Positions 42,141 to 53,738 of a DNA stretch of 64,000 nt are shown piece after piece. Numbering within the stretch: position 1 is the stretch's first letter; each line of letters starts with the position of its first letter. The stretch lies in contig OX637337.1 of NCBI GenBank assembly GCA_951799405.1, positions 1,984,001-2,048,000 on the forward strand, given 5' to 3'. Origin of the DNA: Agapetus fuscipes (taxonomy: Eukaryota > Arthropoda > Insecta > Trichoptera > Glossosomatidae). The notes under the pieces are model-generated. The model saw only the letters and a program-made list of their open reading frames with translations, had not been told where the DNA came from and searched no databases. A program made the position numbers and the translations under genes.

Positions 42141-42644
42141 TGTGTTGTGGGCCGAACGGAGCCGAACGGTTAGGGAAGCGGCCGACCTGCGCCGTGCGAA
42201 CTAATCAAGCCGTCGATTATGAGTTCTCGGCAAGATGTCAACCGATTCAGACGTCGGCGACCAAGCACCAAGCGGTGCAAGACCCCTCTTGATTCTTGGA
42301 GGGAGCTCCATTACCATGGAGCTCCCTCCTCCCCATCTACATGGATTACCTGCCAGCAAGGCACCCGCATTGTGGAACAGAGACGGGTGCATAGGAGCGC
42401 CCACCCAGGGGCTCCAACGTGTGGAGGCGTCCGCCTCGTGAGCCACCTGGAGCGCTGCCCCAGGCCTTCAGTTCGGAACTCCAGTCAACAGAGTAGGGAG
42501 TGTTTTAGTGACAAGGTGCAGGTCGGGTCATTTCCTTATTTCCCCTTTTTTCCCCATATTACTAAAGTAAATAAACCCTTATTTGTTCATGTTAAACTTA
42601 TCTTTTAATATACAACCCTTCCCAAAGTACAAGTCAGCAACACA
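42141..42644 (+). mobile_element. GC-rich LTR-like block
   Basis: It starts TGTGTTG and ends CAACACA, a 7-bp perfect inverted terminus. The interior is GC- and CpG-rich, unlike its surroundings, and 'aaataaaccctt' near the right end could be a poly(A) signal. No TSD is visible ('tacag' versus 'aggaa'). A 129-codon plus frame shows no domain. It may instead be unique host sequence. Confidence 0.4.
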
Positions 42645-43079
42645 AGGAAAGAACCCCACGCCCTGAAAGTGATGCTGATGATAGCTAGCCGGAGTAAGTA
42701 TCCTGTAGGTACATCCTGGAGGTACCCTCCCATTTTAAACACATGTTGTGAAACATTATTTTGTTTTATTCAAAAGTGAACCGACTTTCATAAAATTAAT
42801 TTGATGCACGAAATATATGCATGGAATATACTTATTTCTACCCTCAGGTGCATAGACTCTGATAGAACAAGCAACTTTTACCTCGCCGTGACAGGTTTTA
42901 AAGTTTTGTTGCAAAAAGGTTGCACCGCCAAAAGCTCGTGCGCGATAACGAACAGCCAACGAGGAAACTCGCCTTTCTTTTTGGATATATCTTGAAAGCT
43001 CCGACGGTAAATATCTTCAAAATAAAAAGCTTTGATAAATTTTGCAGCTTGTATGAAGGAACTGGGTTTTAAAAGTATC
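42645..43079. other. No recognised gene
   Basis: No repeat matches or domains were seen. Confidence 0.3.
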
Positions 43080-43640
43080 GACCGGTCCGTAGTTTAGTGG
43101 TTAAAGCTTCCAAATAAAGTGAACCAACTGAGCAATCGACCGGACTTTTTACGAACTTGGTCGTCACTACAAAGCGCCAATTCGCTCCCCCAGTCTTGTT
43201 TATCGTATACGCCAATCTTGTCAAATATGACTTTTTCATGCAGCTGTCTTATGAATCAAATTGTACACAATCTGAGCTAAGAAAAACCGTAAAACTCGAT
43301 AATGTGAGAGTTCTTTTAAATATTTTTTAAATTAATTTCTTGTTTTTATAAGACACATTGGTTCAGTACACATGCAAACATTGCTCATGTAAAATTTTCT
43401 CAATGGCGTATACGGTAAACAAGAACTAAGGCAGCGAATTGTCAAGCAAGACTCAGTTGCTGTAAGGCTTGATGGACCTTTGACGACCGGTCTTTGGTAT
43501 GGGTTTATGAATTTTCAATCTAGCGAAAAGCAAATTTGTAAATATAAATGGTATATTTTTGTGCTCCGCCGGGATTCGAACTCACATCCTTCTATTTACG
43601 AGTCCAAAGCGGTACCACTTGACTACAGATCCGTCTTTTT
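43080..43640 (-). mobile_element. Dimeric SINE (B-C) split by MITE-G
   Basis: 43122-43144 is a SINE-C head remnant. 43145-43182 and 43437-43640 are the two halves of a SINE-B. 43080-43118 is a forward SINE-B-like head scrap. Confidence 0.8.
43183..43436 (+). mobile_element. MITE-G full-length with AATT TSD
   Basis: A 254-bp element with TIRs 'cgctcccccagtcttgttta' and its near complement. It is flanked by AATT duplicated from the SINE-B word 'gcgccaatt'. It is nearly identical to the copy at 58493-58747. Confidence 0.92.
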
Positions 43641-43910
43641 TTTTAAATATATTTGTGATGAGGAATGCAATTCACCAACCTATTCTGCCTGGCCAGAAAC
43701 AGGTATTAATATTATCAATTAATAATTCAATGTTTAATTTAGTTTAATTTTAAATGAATTATTAATTATTAATTACCCAATAAAATATGTTGAACCAGGG
43801 TAAAAGTTATGGACAATTGACCCATGCAGGGATCGAACCAACGTTGTTCTATTCCAAACACGCCAGAAAGATCAGCTCACTTGGCACCCTCGGCTATAAC
43901 ACATTACGAT
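43628..43910 (-). mobile_element. SINE-E full-length
   Basis: Tail 'ttttttaaatatatttgtga' abuts the SINE-B head. The tRNA-like head at the right has 'gcagggatcgaaccaacgtt'. Confidence 0.82.
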
Positions 43911-44378
43911 ATTACTTTTATTATGAAATTTTTTAGAGAGACATAAATCATTGGTGTCATAGCCCTTGTTAAGATTTCAATATAACTCTTTTTAAATTTT
44001 GTATGCAAAGTTTGTGTATTTTTCTTTTTTGCCGCTATACATGTATGTAGGTACTAACTTAATCTCACTTTGCTTATTTTTATTCAACCATTAATTTAAT
44101 GCTTGTATTTTTTGAGTTTCTCTCTGTTAAAGCAATTCTGTGACGTATATATAAAATACATGAATAAAAGACATATCGACACATGACAGAACAACACAAT
44201 ATTTTTGATATTAAAGAATTTGATGTTCAATGAAACGTTTAGTGAACTGGACATTTTTTACCAATCGACCAATACCTTGAAAAAGTTAACGACGGCCATA
44301 CTTTGCCCTTAATTCTTGATTAATGATGTAAAATAATAATAATAATAATTGTAATTGTAATAATAATAGAAACGTGTT
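43911..44378. other. No recognised gene
   Basis: AT-rich; contains an (AAT)n microsatellite at 44330-44369. Confidence 0.35.
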
Positions 44379-45113
44379 CTATAATCTATAATCTATAATC
44401 TAAGTTGCAAGGATATATTCATTCAAAGCTCTCAGATGTATGCCCACAAACAAACACGTGTAGTTCGCGCTTACAAATGCTGATTGTGTACTTACAAATA
44501 AAATCCAAACCTCAAATGAACATAAGCCCTGCAACTCTTGCCGACATTCCCTGAAACAGGGGTGACATTGGCAAAGTGAACCATTTTTTACAGTATGGGT
44601 GGTCAGCCTCATACCAACCTATAAGTCAAGGAATACGAGTAAAATATAACATTTAAGTATAAGAAAACAACAAAACCTTAAAAATAAATCTATACAAAAA
44701 AAGTAAAAAAAAAAGAAATGTCTTATGCAAAAAATGTAGCAAGCCAATAAACCAACATTAAAAATCAGCATTGCAGATTAGCCGCCACTTCTTCCTGTCC
44801 TTGCATACTTCTTTCATTTCATCCAGAGTCATAACTTTTTTCATACAAGTCCTCCTTTTATTATGACTCTGGATATCCCATTCATTCGCTATTTCAGAGA
44901 TTTGATCCTTCCATACTTTTCTCGGTCTTCCTCTACCACGACATCCATCTATTCTAGCAACATATACTTTCTTCGTCAATCTTTCATCACTCATTCTCTC
45001 CAAATGCCCGAACCATCTTAACATACTTCTTTTAATCTTCACTTTCACACTTTCCCTTACACCACATTCTTCTCTTACAAAATCATTCCTCACCCTGTCA
45101 CTTCGTTTTTTGA
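44379..45113 (-). mobile_element. LINE-A, longest copy: RT C-terminus plus 3' end
   Basis: The minus strand has an open frame to a stop at 44758: RNDFVREECGVRESVKVKIK, then RSMLRWFGHLERM, RLTKKVY, GRGRPRKVWKDQISEIANEW, and EVCKDRKKWRLICNADF. This is the C-terminal end of a non-LTR reverse transcriptase; clade not assigned. It continues through a 115-bp UTR into the complete 3' module and (TAATCTA)n tail. It is 5'-truncated at about 45113. The frame is intact and nearly identical to sister copies, so this is a young insertion. Confidence 0.92.
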
Positions 45114-45965
45114 AATATAATGAATTTTGACTAGAATTTTAGTGTGTAGGTATTAGTGAGTGGGAAAAATTAAAATTGTAATTAAAAATATTTGCATGTT
45201 CAAGTGAATGAAAGGCTGATTTGATATATGTAATTCTGTTTTTATCTCTTATTGTTTGGTGTCATTACGGTTATCATGATTATTTTAATAGGTTTTTATA
45301 TTTTATATTTTGTGTTTGAAAAAAAAAAAAAAAATATCTTACTATCATTAGTACCTACTTATATTTATATTCTTTTTTATATTCTTTTTTATTTTAATAC
45401 TTATATTTAATGTCAACATTGTATGAAAAAAAATATCTTACTGTCATTAGTATTTATATTTATATTCTTTTTTAAATTCTTTTTATTTTTAATACTTATA
45501 TTTAATGTCAACATTGTAATTGGGAAGGTACAACATCAATTGTTTATATTTTTATTATTATTTTATATATTTTAATGTATTTTCCTGTTTTGTTGAATAA
45601 ATTATTTAAAAAAAAAAAAAAAAACCTAACATTATGATTATTATTATATTGTGTGTGAATGGGTAAATTATATGTTATTATAGGTGTCAGTGTATCCACT
45701 GGCTAAAAGCCACTGTATACGTGTAATGTTTCAAGTGCCTATAAATTAGTGTCTCGTGTCGCATTTCACCGCTTCAGCGTGGCACGCACGCACGCGCACG
45801 GTGACGCACACGAGTGTCGTGTACATGCTGCATAAATGGGACGTGAAATGAAAACGGGAACATGCTTTTTATGACGGAATATGTGTATGAGAAAAACTAC
45901 AAAAAAAAAACATGTACTTTTTGCATGTGGTGAATAAAAAAAATGAGGATTCGAGTAAATAGTAA
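45114..45965. repeat. AT-rich, with 99-bp direct duplication
   Basis: 45334-45432 and 45433-45525 are tandem copies ('atatcttact.tcattagta', 'taatgtcaacattgta'). 45775-45805 is a short (CACG)n run. No gene was recognised. Confidence 0.6.
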
Positions 45966-46125
45966 TTGGACCGGTCCACTTCGGACTCGTAAATGGAAGG
46001 TTGTGGGCTCGAATCTCGGCAGAGCACAACAAATTTACCATTTATATTTTCAAATATGCTCTTCGCTGGGTGAAAATATTCATAAACCTTTACCAAAGAC
46101 TGGTTACTAAAGGTCCATTGTTGCG
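45966..46125 (+). mobile_element. SINE-B, 3'-truncated
   Basis: Head to 'actggttactaaaggtccat'; the tail is lost. Confidence 0.85.
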
Positions 46126-46324
46126 TTTCTTTGATCAGAGGTCCCAAAATTTCTACAGCAACGCGATCACGTCTCTACCTACAAGATGGCAGATAGTCTT
46201 CGAACAAAATGGCACATAATGTACTGTAATTAAATGTAAATTAGCTTTGAAAAAAAAAATTACCTGAATTTTCATATAAAATGCGAAGAAACTTTTTCCC
46301 TGACCTAATATGTCATTTGATTCC

Positions 46325-46575
46325 TTTCCTTGACTTATAGGTTGGTATGAGGCTGACCAACCATACTGTAAAAAATGGTTCACTTTGCCAATGTCACCCC
46401 TGTGTCAGGGAAGGTCGGCAAAAGTTGTGGGGCTTATTTTCATTTGAGGTTTGGATTTTATTTGTAAGTAGTTACACATTCAGCATTTGTAAGCGCAAAC
46501 TACACGTGTTGGTTTGTGGGCATACATCTGAGAGCTTTAAATGAATATATCCTTGAATCTTAGATTATGGTTATA
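46325..46575 (+). mobile_element. LINE-A 3' end
   Basis: Complete forward module from 'ccttgacttataggttggta' to 'cttagattatgg'. Confidence 0.9.
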
Positions 46576-46595
46576 GATTCAAAGAGTTTATTTCA

Positions 46596-46815
46596 ACATC
46601 CCCCCAATGCTTGTTTGGCTTATACACCATTAGATTTAAAGATGACCATTCAATGAAATTGTGCTAAGAATCACAATTTACACAATTGAGCTAAGGAAAA
46701 AAACGTAAAATACGATAATGTGAGAATTGTTTCAATTTATTTTTAATAAATACACATTCAAAAATTGCTCATGTAAACTAACCTTTGATAAGACAAATAA
46801 TCACTAAGGAGCGTA
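46596..46815 (+). mobile_element. MITE-G
   Basis: From 'ccccccaatgcttgtttggc' to 'caaataatcactaaggagcg', with an internal deletion. Confidence 0.82.
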
Positions 46816-47679
46816 AAAGCTAATCAAATATAGGAGAAGAAAAATATGTTTCATTAGGCTGGATTAAAATTGCATCAAAATTTAAACAGCACCATACATT
46901 TCGCATACAATTTATTCTTCATATAAATCTGCGACTGTGCGCGTTCAACAATGCGCTTAAATCTCCTATGTGAAATATTTGCGATAGTAAACAGTAGTAT
47001 GACGTCCACCCGCCGGGTCAATTCAAACACCCCTAGTATAAAACATTGCGTTAACTCCTATAGATTGCGTGAATCGAAAATGTATTGAATAGGCGATGGT
47101 AATCCTAGAGAGTGATTTAGTTTTCATACATTTTTTTGATTTACGGAACACTCGGAGTACACAAGTGGGTGGATTATATGAAAACGGTAATTTTCATGGC
47201 AACACTGATACATTTGAGATATATATGGATATATAATAAGAGATATATCATGGCAACACTGATATATTGAAGCACACTTGATATCTTCTCATAACTCATC
47301 ATGAATACTATTGTGCATGATGGTTTGCGCTAACATTCCGAATGTCATTTGTGTGAAAAAGATTATGACTCTGAATGGGACGATGAAAGTGTGCGCTGAT
47401 TTCAAAAAATGGTGGTCTTTCGGCAATGTTGGTCATGGTTGATGGCAATTGACAAATTTGAATTTAGAACTTTTTCGTCAAATGGAAAACGTCACACTTG
47501 TATGGGACTTTGGTCCTTTTCAACAAATTATAAAATATTTTGTAATTGTAATTTTTTTCTAGCGGCCCAGCTGTGCGAAGTCACAATTTTGTCTATCCAT
47601 GTGTGGACGTCATTTTTTTTTTTTTAACTATGAATCTTATTTCTAAATGAAATTCTTAAATTATAGGTTGGTGTAATGA
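46816..47679. other. No recognised gene
   Basis: 47040-47150 is a probable L-type repeat. 'atggcaacactgatatatt' occurs twice (about 47197 and 47250). A short plus frame at 47409-47627 has no domain. Confidence 0.35.
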
Positions 47680-47960
47680 CTCTATAACTGGATGTTATTA
47701 ATTGCTTGCATTCCTTGACTTATAGATTGGTATGAGGCTGACCACCCATAAGTACTGTACAAATTGGTTCACTTTGCCAATTTCACCCCTGTGTCAGAGA
47801 AGGTCGGCAAAAGTCGTAGGGCTTATGTTCATTTGAGGTTTGGATTTTATTTGTAAGTACACATTCAGCATTTGTAAGCGGGAACTACACGTGTTTGTTT
47901 GTGGGCATACATTTGAGAGCCTTAAATGCTAATATATCTCTGCAACTTAGATTATAGAAT
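47680..47960 (+). mobile_element. LINE-A 3' end with UTR
   Basis: The UTR words 'actggatgttattaattgct' are shared with 59.53 kb. A complete 3' module follows. Confidence 0.88.
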
Positions 47961-48057
47961 CTAAAATATTCTTATATATTTGAAAACATATTTCATTTAA
48001 TGTTGTTTTGTATAGTTTTACAAACTAATTCAATTGTTTTTTTTTTTTTTTTAAATA

Positions 48058-48245
48058 CTCTGCTAATGCCACCCCTTTTTTGCGGAAGGGTAGCAAGAGT
48101 TGCAGAGCGTGTGTTCATTCAAAGCTTAGATTTTTATTTTTTCAATACACATGCAGCATGCATACTCACACATGTCTGCATTTTGGCATGCATTTATTAT
48201 GAATCCGAAATATATGTATATATTTTCAGCTTAGATTATAGCTTT
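48058..48245 (+). mobile_element. LINE-A 3' end, diverged
   Basis: Starts 'gctaatgccacccctttttt' and ends 'cagcttagattatagc'; many substitutions. Confidence 0.75.
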
Positions 48246-48669
48246 TAGAGCATACTAAATTATATAGAATTTGGAAAGAAAACTGCGCACATTTTGTACA
48301 TTTTCTTTGTATTATTATTGTCACGAAAAGGAAACTTTATAGACCCCTCACACTCGCTTCTCCATCCAGTGTAAACACAGCCTGCTTTGACATATTTGTA
48401 TCAAGTTCATTTTCGTACTTTACCATTTTATGTCTCCGATAAATAAATAAATAAAATACATATCTTTGAACCCACTCGATCGAATCTAGATGTTTGACAT
48501 ACTGGTAAATTGTGTCTTTCATTTATTTTTTTGTTTTAAACCACAAATATTCTGATTTATATTTTTGTGTATTTTATGTAAGCTATAATTTGTGTACACT
48601 ATAATTCAATTTCGTCTCTAGGCAAACATGAGAAAAGGTCACTCTATAATTAACTGTAACTTTCACTGT

Positions 48670-48850
48670 GTCACAATTTCACTAGGAGTGGCCAGATCTG
48701 GATTGGCCTTCATTTTCTCCTATCCTTTCATGCCTCTTTTAATTCATTCGTATCCATCAACATTTCATACATTTCCTTCATTTAAATTCGCTTTGTATGT
48801 CTTGTCTTTCTTTCACAATTTCACCAATTTGATCCATCCATACTTTTTGA
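48670..48850 (-). mobile_element. LINE-A ORF fragment, degenerate
   Basis: The minus strand includes KVWMDQIGEIVKERQDIQSE and a terminal S-G-H-S-stop equivalent to S-G-H-P. Stops interrupt the frame. Confidence 0.65.
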
Positions 48851-48944
48851 ACGAAACGAATATTCTTCAGTAAAATCTCAGTGAATCTTTACACCAATAA
48901 ATTACTGCCGCCTTTCCCTGAAAACATTTTATAAAAATTTCGGT

Positions 48945-49495
48945 TATTCACTTTGCCAATGTCACCCCTGTAACAGGGAAGGACGGCAAGAGTTGCAGGG
49001 TGTATGTCCATTTGAGATTTGGTTTTTATGTTGTGGGTTCACATGAGGCATGTGCAAGCGCGAACTTGTTCGTGTCTGGTTGTGAGAATGCATGTAATGT
49101 GAATCTCCAATATAACATATCTACAACCAGACACGTACAAGTTCGCGCTCGCACATGCCGCATGTGAACCTACAACATAAAAGCCAAATCTCAAATGGAC
49201 ATACACCCTGCAACTCTTGCCGTCCTTCCCTGAAACAGAGGTAACATAGTCAAAGTGAAGCATTTCCTACAGCATTGGTGGTCAGCCGCATACCAACCTT
49301 TAAGTCAAGGAACATACACGACGAATTACATTTTTAAATCAATAAATAATAATTTGTATGGACATCAAAACTAAAACAGAAAACAAATTCCAATTCAATA
49401 AACCCTAGCTGCCAACATTACAGATCAACCGCAATTTCTTTCTGTGCTTACATACTTCTTTCATTTCCTCCAGAGTCATAACCTTATTCATGTAA
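48945..49495 (-). mobile_element. Inverted pair of LINE-A ends
   Basis: 48945-49122 is a forward 3' module. 49123-49320 is a reverse 3' module starting part-way in, and 49320-49495 continues through UTR into the ORF end (KVMTLEEMKEVCKHRKKLRL, then ICNVG). The two modules form arms of about 150 bp. Confidence 0.85.
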
Positions 49496-49710
49496 ATCTA
49501 AATCTAAATCTAAGCTGCAAAGATATGTATCATTTGAGATTCATATTTAATGCATTCCCACAAGCAGACATGCATAATTTCGCGCTAACACATGCTGCAT
49601 GTGGACCTACAATATAAAAACCGCAAACTTAAATGAACATAAGCCCTGCAACTCTTGCCGACCTTCCCTGAAGCAGGGGTGACATTGGCAAAGTGAACCA
49701 TTTTTCATGT
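49496..49710 (-). mobile_element. LINE-A 3' end, subfamily 3
   Basis: (AAATCT)n tail to 'gcaaagtgaaccattttt'; inserted into the end of the previous LINE-A copy. Confidence 0.88.
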
Positions 49711-50097
49711 ACTATAATGATAATCTTAATTGAAGAGGCACAAGAACAAGGAGAACGTAATTTCTTTGATGTTCTTTTTTTACAAATATTCATTCTGTCA
49801 GCGTTCATAGTTTGCGGAAAAGCTGTGACATTTATCGGTAAATTCTGTGCACTGTCAGTCGGTCCGTGATAAAACCAGCCGAGCATAAACAATGCTCTAG
49901 ATACGGCCGCCGGGTGTCACATTGTCCCACAAGTGTTTGTTTAGGAGAGGTCCCCAAGAGCGGCGCGGCGGGCAAACATCCATACTTGTTACATGTGCTG
50001 TGAGTGTCGAATCAATCAGGACCTACTTGAAAGGCTCCGCTCAGAGAGAGATGAATGATAGAGCTTGGATATCAAACTGACTGGTTTGTAGTCTAGC
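49711..50097. other. No recognised gene
   Basis: 49890-49970 is GC-richer ('agcggcgcggcgggc') and matches nothing in the window. No coding support. Confidence 0.3.
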
Positions 50098-50325
50098 AGT
50101 GGTGAACTGTGCCATGCAACTCGATTCCCATCGGCTTTCCATTTTAAAATGAGGCAACAAAGTAGTTATAAAATAAAGGCACAAAGTAAAAAAAATACAT
50201 TTAAAACCAAAGAAACAATACGTATTTTTTCCCCATTGAAACCATGCAGTCTACTTTGTTATCATTTTTGCCTCATTTTAAACGGGAAACCGATGGCAAT
50301 CGGCTTGTATGGCACCCTTCGCCAC
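50098..50325. mobile_element. Foldback MITE with 65-bp arms
   Basis: 50098-50166 ('tgccatgcaactcgattccc', 'ttttaaaatgaggcaa') pairs with 50255-50325 ('tgcctcattttaaacgggaa', 'gcttgtatggcac'). About 90 bp lies between the arms. Confidence 0.75.
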
Positions 50326-50817
50326 TCTGCATATAATATAAGCCACAAATGTTAACAAATCCTTGCAGCTTAGATATTAGATAGTTATAGATTATAGTGA
50401 AATAATGCTAAAACTAGATACACACATATTTCCATTCCTACATGGTTGTCTTCTCGTCCATACAATTTTAAGAATCCATTGTTTCACAGATTCCTTATCT
50501 CTTGTGCAATCCGTCAAATGTAGATAAAAGAAAGGACAAGAAGGCTACGCAAATATTGCGTGTTTTTCTTGTAAAACGGACCGAAATCTCTCATACAAGG
50601 GTGTCAACGTCATAAAACAACGATTTTTCCAATTTCTGTAATACATTTTTTATGACGCTGTACGAAAACAAAAAAGAAACTATAAGTATATTATAAAATG
50701 TTCATGTATTTTTTTTTTCAATCACCTTTATGCATACAAATTATGTTTTGAAAGATAAAATATTTTTGCATGTAATTTCACACACTTATTTACAAGTCAT
50801 CATTATTTTCTTGGTCC
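50326..50817. other. No recognised gene
   Basis: AT-rich; a LINE-A tail-like word 'gcagcttagatattagatag' lies at about 50366. Confidence 0.3.
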
Positions 50818-51058
50818 CTTTTAAATAGATGCGTGAAGAGGAATGCAATCCACCAACCTATATTAAGTTATCGTTAGATACGGGTATAAATATATTCAAA
50901 AACTAATTATTTTATTTTGCGATTAAATGACTTGTTCATTCATAACAACCCCGTGACAAGTGTTTACTAAGTGTCAAGGCCACCGGTAAGAGGATTCTAA
51001 CCAGCGCAGGTTTATTTCAAACGTACTCTATTTAAATTACCGGCTCATCTGCTTATCC
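50818..51058 (-). mobile_element. SINE-E, diverged
   Basis: Tail 'aaatagatgcgtgaagagga' and a degenerate tRNA-like head at the right end ('ggttagaatcct' on the minus strand). Confidence 0.6.
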
Positions 51059-51059
51059 C

Positions 51060-51320
51060 ACTCCTTGACTTATGTGTTGGTATGAGGCTGACCCCCCATT
51101 CAGTAAAAAATGGTTCACTTTGTCAATTTCACATTTGTTTCAAGAAAGATCGGCAAAAGTTGCAGGGCTTATGTTCACTTGAAGTTTGGATTTTTATTTG
51201 TAAGTACACATGCACCAATTGTAGGCGCGAACTTACACGTGTCTGCTTGTGGGCATGCATTTTATATTAATTTTAAATGCTAATAAATCTTTGCAACTTG
51301 GATAATAATAGATTATAGAT
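51060..51320 (+). mobile_element. LINE-A 3' end
   Basis: From 'ctccttgacttatgtgttgg' to 'gcaacttggataataata'. Confidence 0.88.
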
Positions 51321-52473
51321 CGGCCACCCAATAGAACCGCAATAGCATAGCAGAGAGTAGCCAGAAGAAGTTGAAATCGAAAAACAATAAAAACGGAAAA
51401 AAATCACGTTGAGTTATCTTATAATCGCGATAAAAAGCCAAATCCAAAAGGCGACTCCACAAAATGCTACAAAAAAAGAATGAAAAAAAAACGCTCGAGT
51501 CATTCTGGACACATAGTAATCTTTTATTTGTCTTAATAAAGCCATCGTCGTTTTCTCTCGCGCCCATCAGCGGCTCTCCCTTTAAAAGTTTCCCGCTGGA
51601 AGAGATAATCCACTTATCTCCTCGGCTCTTTCTTCTTCATATTTTTTCGCCCCATTTTCCCAACAAACGCGAGATAGCACCTGAAAATTACAGCGAATAT
51701 GCAAGAGTGTTAGTCCGCCATTCCGTTGACTGCGGACCTCAGAGATAAAAGCCTGCGGTAGACCTCGTTTGGCCTTCAAGACACACAAACTTGGGTGGTG
51801 CTAGTCGCTAATTCTGAAAATTAAATTACCTTTCTACTTGGCAGTGTCTCAACCCCATCTTATCCACTGTATAAGCCAGTTGTTCTCAGCCTTTTTTCCA
51901 CATGATACCATTTTGGCAAGAGGGTAATAAATGTCCATCAAACTGAAACCGCTGACAAGATTGGACGAAGTAAGTTTTTTTACTTTTTAGGAAAAATACA
52001 GACATAGAGAATGATGTGATTTGGTTGAAAAACATACCAGTGAGTTTTCCATAAAATGCACTCGTTTGCTTGTTCTATAAAATTTATTGTCTTTTACCAA
52101 ATTTCCGATCCAATTGTTGTTAGCCTTTTTTCGAAAGGCAAACAGTTAATAAAATAAATGTTTGAAATACTTGTAAACTTTTTTTCCGTGTGAGCAAAAA
52201 TGCCCTTCTAACTGAAATTGTTGACCAGAATAAAATTAAGTGGATACGAATTTATTGTTATTTTTTGGTGAATGCTAAAATGCTCACCAAATGAAAATAA
52301 TAAGAGATTTTTTTTCTATTAAAGGTAAATTTTCCTTTAAACTAAAATTATCTACGAACAAGGAAGGATAAAAACGCACTCAATCTTCCGTTTTTCATAG
52401 TGAGTGTTAAAAGGGAGGGTCAAAAAGTTTTTTCCCCCAGCGACTGCACTTCTTTATAAAATGATTTAACAGT
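51321..52473. other. Non-repetitive stretch, no gene recognised
   Basis: 51350-51790 is less AT-rich and has no match in the window. It is a candidate for unique host DNA, but overlapping frames on both strands lack domains. 51880-52440 is AT-rich with loosely repeated 'tt.tctaactgaaa.tg'-like words. Confidence 0.35.
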
Positions 52474-52722
52474 ACGTTCCCTTAGTGCTTGTTTGTCTTA
52501 TGTCCAAAAGGGGTAATTTCACATGAGCAATGTTTGCATGTGCACCGGACCTATGTGTCTTATGAAAACTTCATTTTGATTTTAAAAATATGTAAAACAG
52601 CTCTCACATTATCTTTTCTTACGTGTATTATGTAGAATGTGATTCTTATATAGATTCAATTATATTGAAGTTTAACTTTGAATCAGATAGCAGATCAGCC
52701 AAACAATCACTGGGGAGACGAG
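52474..52722 (-). mobile_element. MITE-G
   Basis: From 'acgttcccttagtgcttgtt' to 'caatcactggggagacg' in reverse orientation. Confidence 0.85.
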
Positions 52723-53254
52723 AAATTATCCCACATTGCAAATCAAACGTCTCGCTTGACTTCCGCGTGACCTTATCGCGGACCATTTTCGATGCTCTCG
52801 CAGACCTATGGTTGAGATTCACTGATATAAACCGACCCACAAACTTCGCCAAGTCTTATTTTTCATTTTTTTTTATTTTCAGGAACAAAGTTTTACATGA
52901 ACTCTACTGAAGTTTCACGTTGTAAGAAACTGCTGTAAAAAGAACAGACTTTATTCTCAGTGTATATTTCATATAACATTCAGCATCAACTATTATTTTT
53001 TACACTCGAATAATAGTTCGATATGAGGCTTACCAAACTTTTTTTTGCGCTTCTTTTTCTTCCTCTTTTTTCTCGATTCTCTCCTAGACGTAAGCCTCCT
53101 CTCATTTCCTGCATGTTTTTCAATCTGCTTTTGAATTCAGCTCTTTGTTCTGCATTTGGATGTTTAGTCAAAGGGATATGCCAATGAGTCAACACGTTTG
53201 CTAGACGGGTTGGTGACTGCTTGTTGATTCACATGTACTATTTTATTTCATCCC
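52723..53254. other. No recognised gene
   Basis: 52735-52850 is less AT-rich with short opposed frames. No domain. Confidence 0.3.
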
Positions 53255-53435
53255 TACCCTGTTTCAGGGAATGTCGGCAAGAGTTGCAGGGCTTATGTTC
53301 ATTTGAGTTTGGATTTTATTTGTAAGTACACAATCAGCATTTGTAAGCGCGAACTACACGTGTTTGTTTGTGGGCATACATCTGAGAGCTTTGAATGAAT
53401 ATATCCTTGCAACTTAGATTATAGATTATATAGAC
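53255..53435 (+). mobile_element. LINE-A 3' end, young, truncated
   Basis: Starts at 'ccctgtttcagggaatgtcg' and is otherwise nearly identical to 17.5 kb. Confidence 0.9.
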
Positions 53436-53499
53436 TTTAGGCAAGCTTGCCGAAAAACCAAAACCTATCAGAAAATATTAATTGGTTTTCATGATGGTT

Positions 53500-53562
53500 T
53501 CATATGATGGTTTGGACGTATGAAGAGAAGGACTGGTGAAAGACTGACGAATAAAAATCGAA
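53500..53562 (+). mobile_element. LINE-A ORF scrap
   Basis: Reads WFGRMKRRTGERLTNK, matching WFGHLERMSDERLTKK. Confidence 0.6.
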
Positions 53563-53614
53563 AAATAAATAACCCTAAAATAACAAATTAAAATATTGTA
53601 CCCTAAAAACGCTA

Positions 53615-53738
53615 CTGAACTACACATATAGCGTAACTTTTTTCCACGTTTTCCCGAAGGGGTAGCATGTGGCTAGTGGAACAATTTTATTTTTACAACC
53701 GGCAATACGCCAACCACTTCAGTTGAAGCTCCCGAGTA
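53615..53738 (-). mobile_element. SINE-C fragment
   Basis: From 'gaactacacatatagcgtaa' to 'cacttcagttgaagctcccg'; cut by the palindrome. Confidence 0.75.

Noticed and set aside
42219..42608. 129-codon frame in the GC-rich block
   Set aside because: Overlapping frames on both strands are also open, as expected in GC-rich DNA; no domain was recognised.
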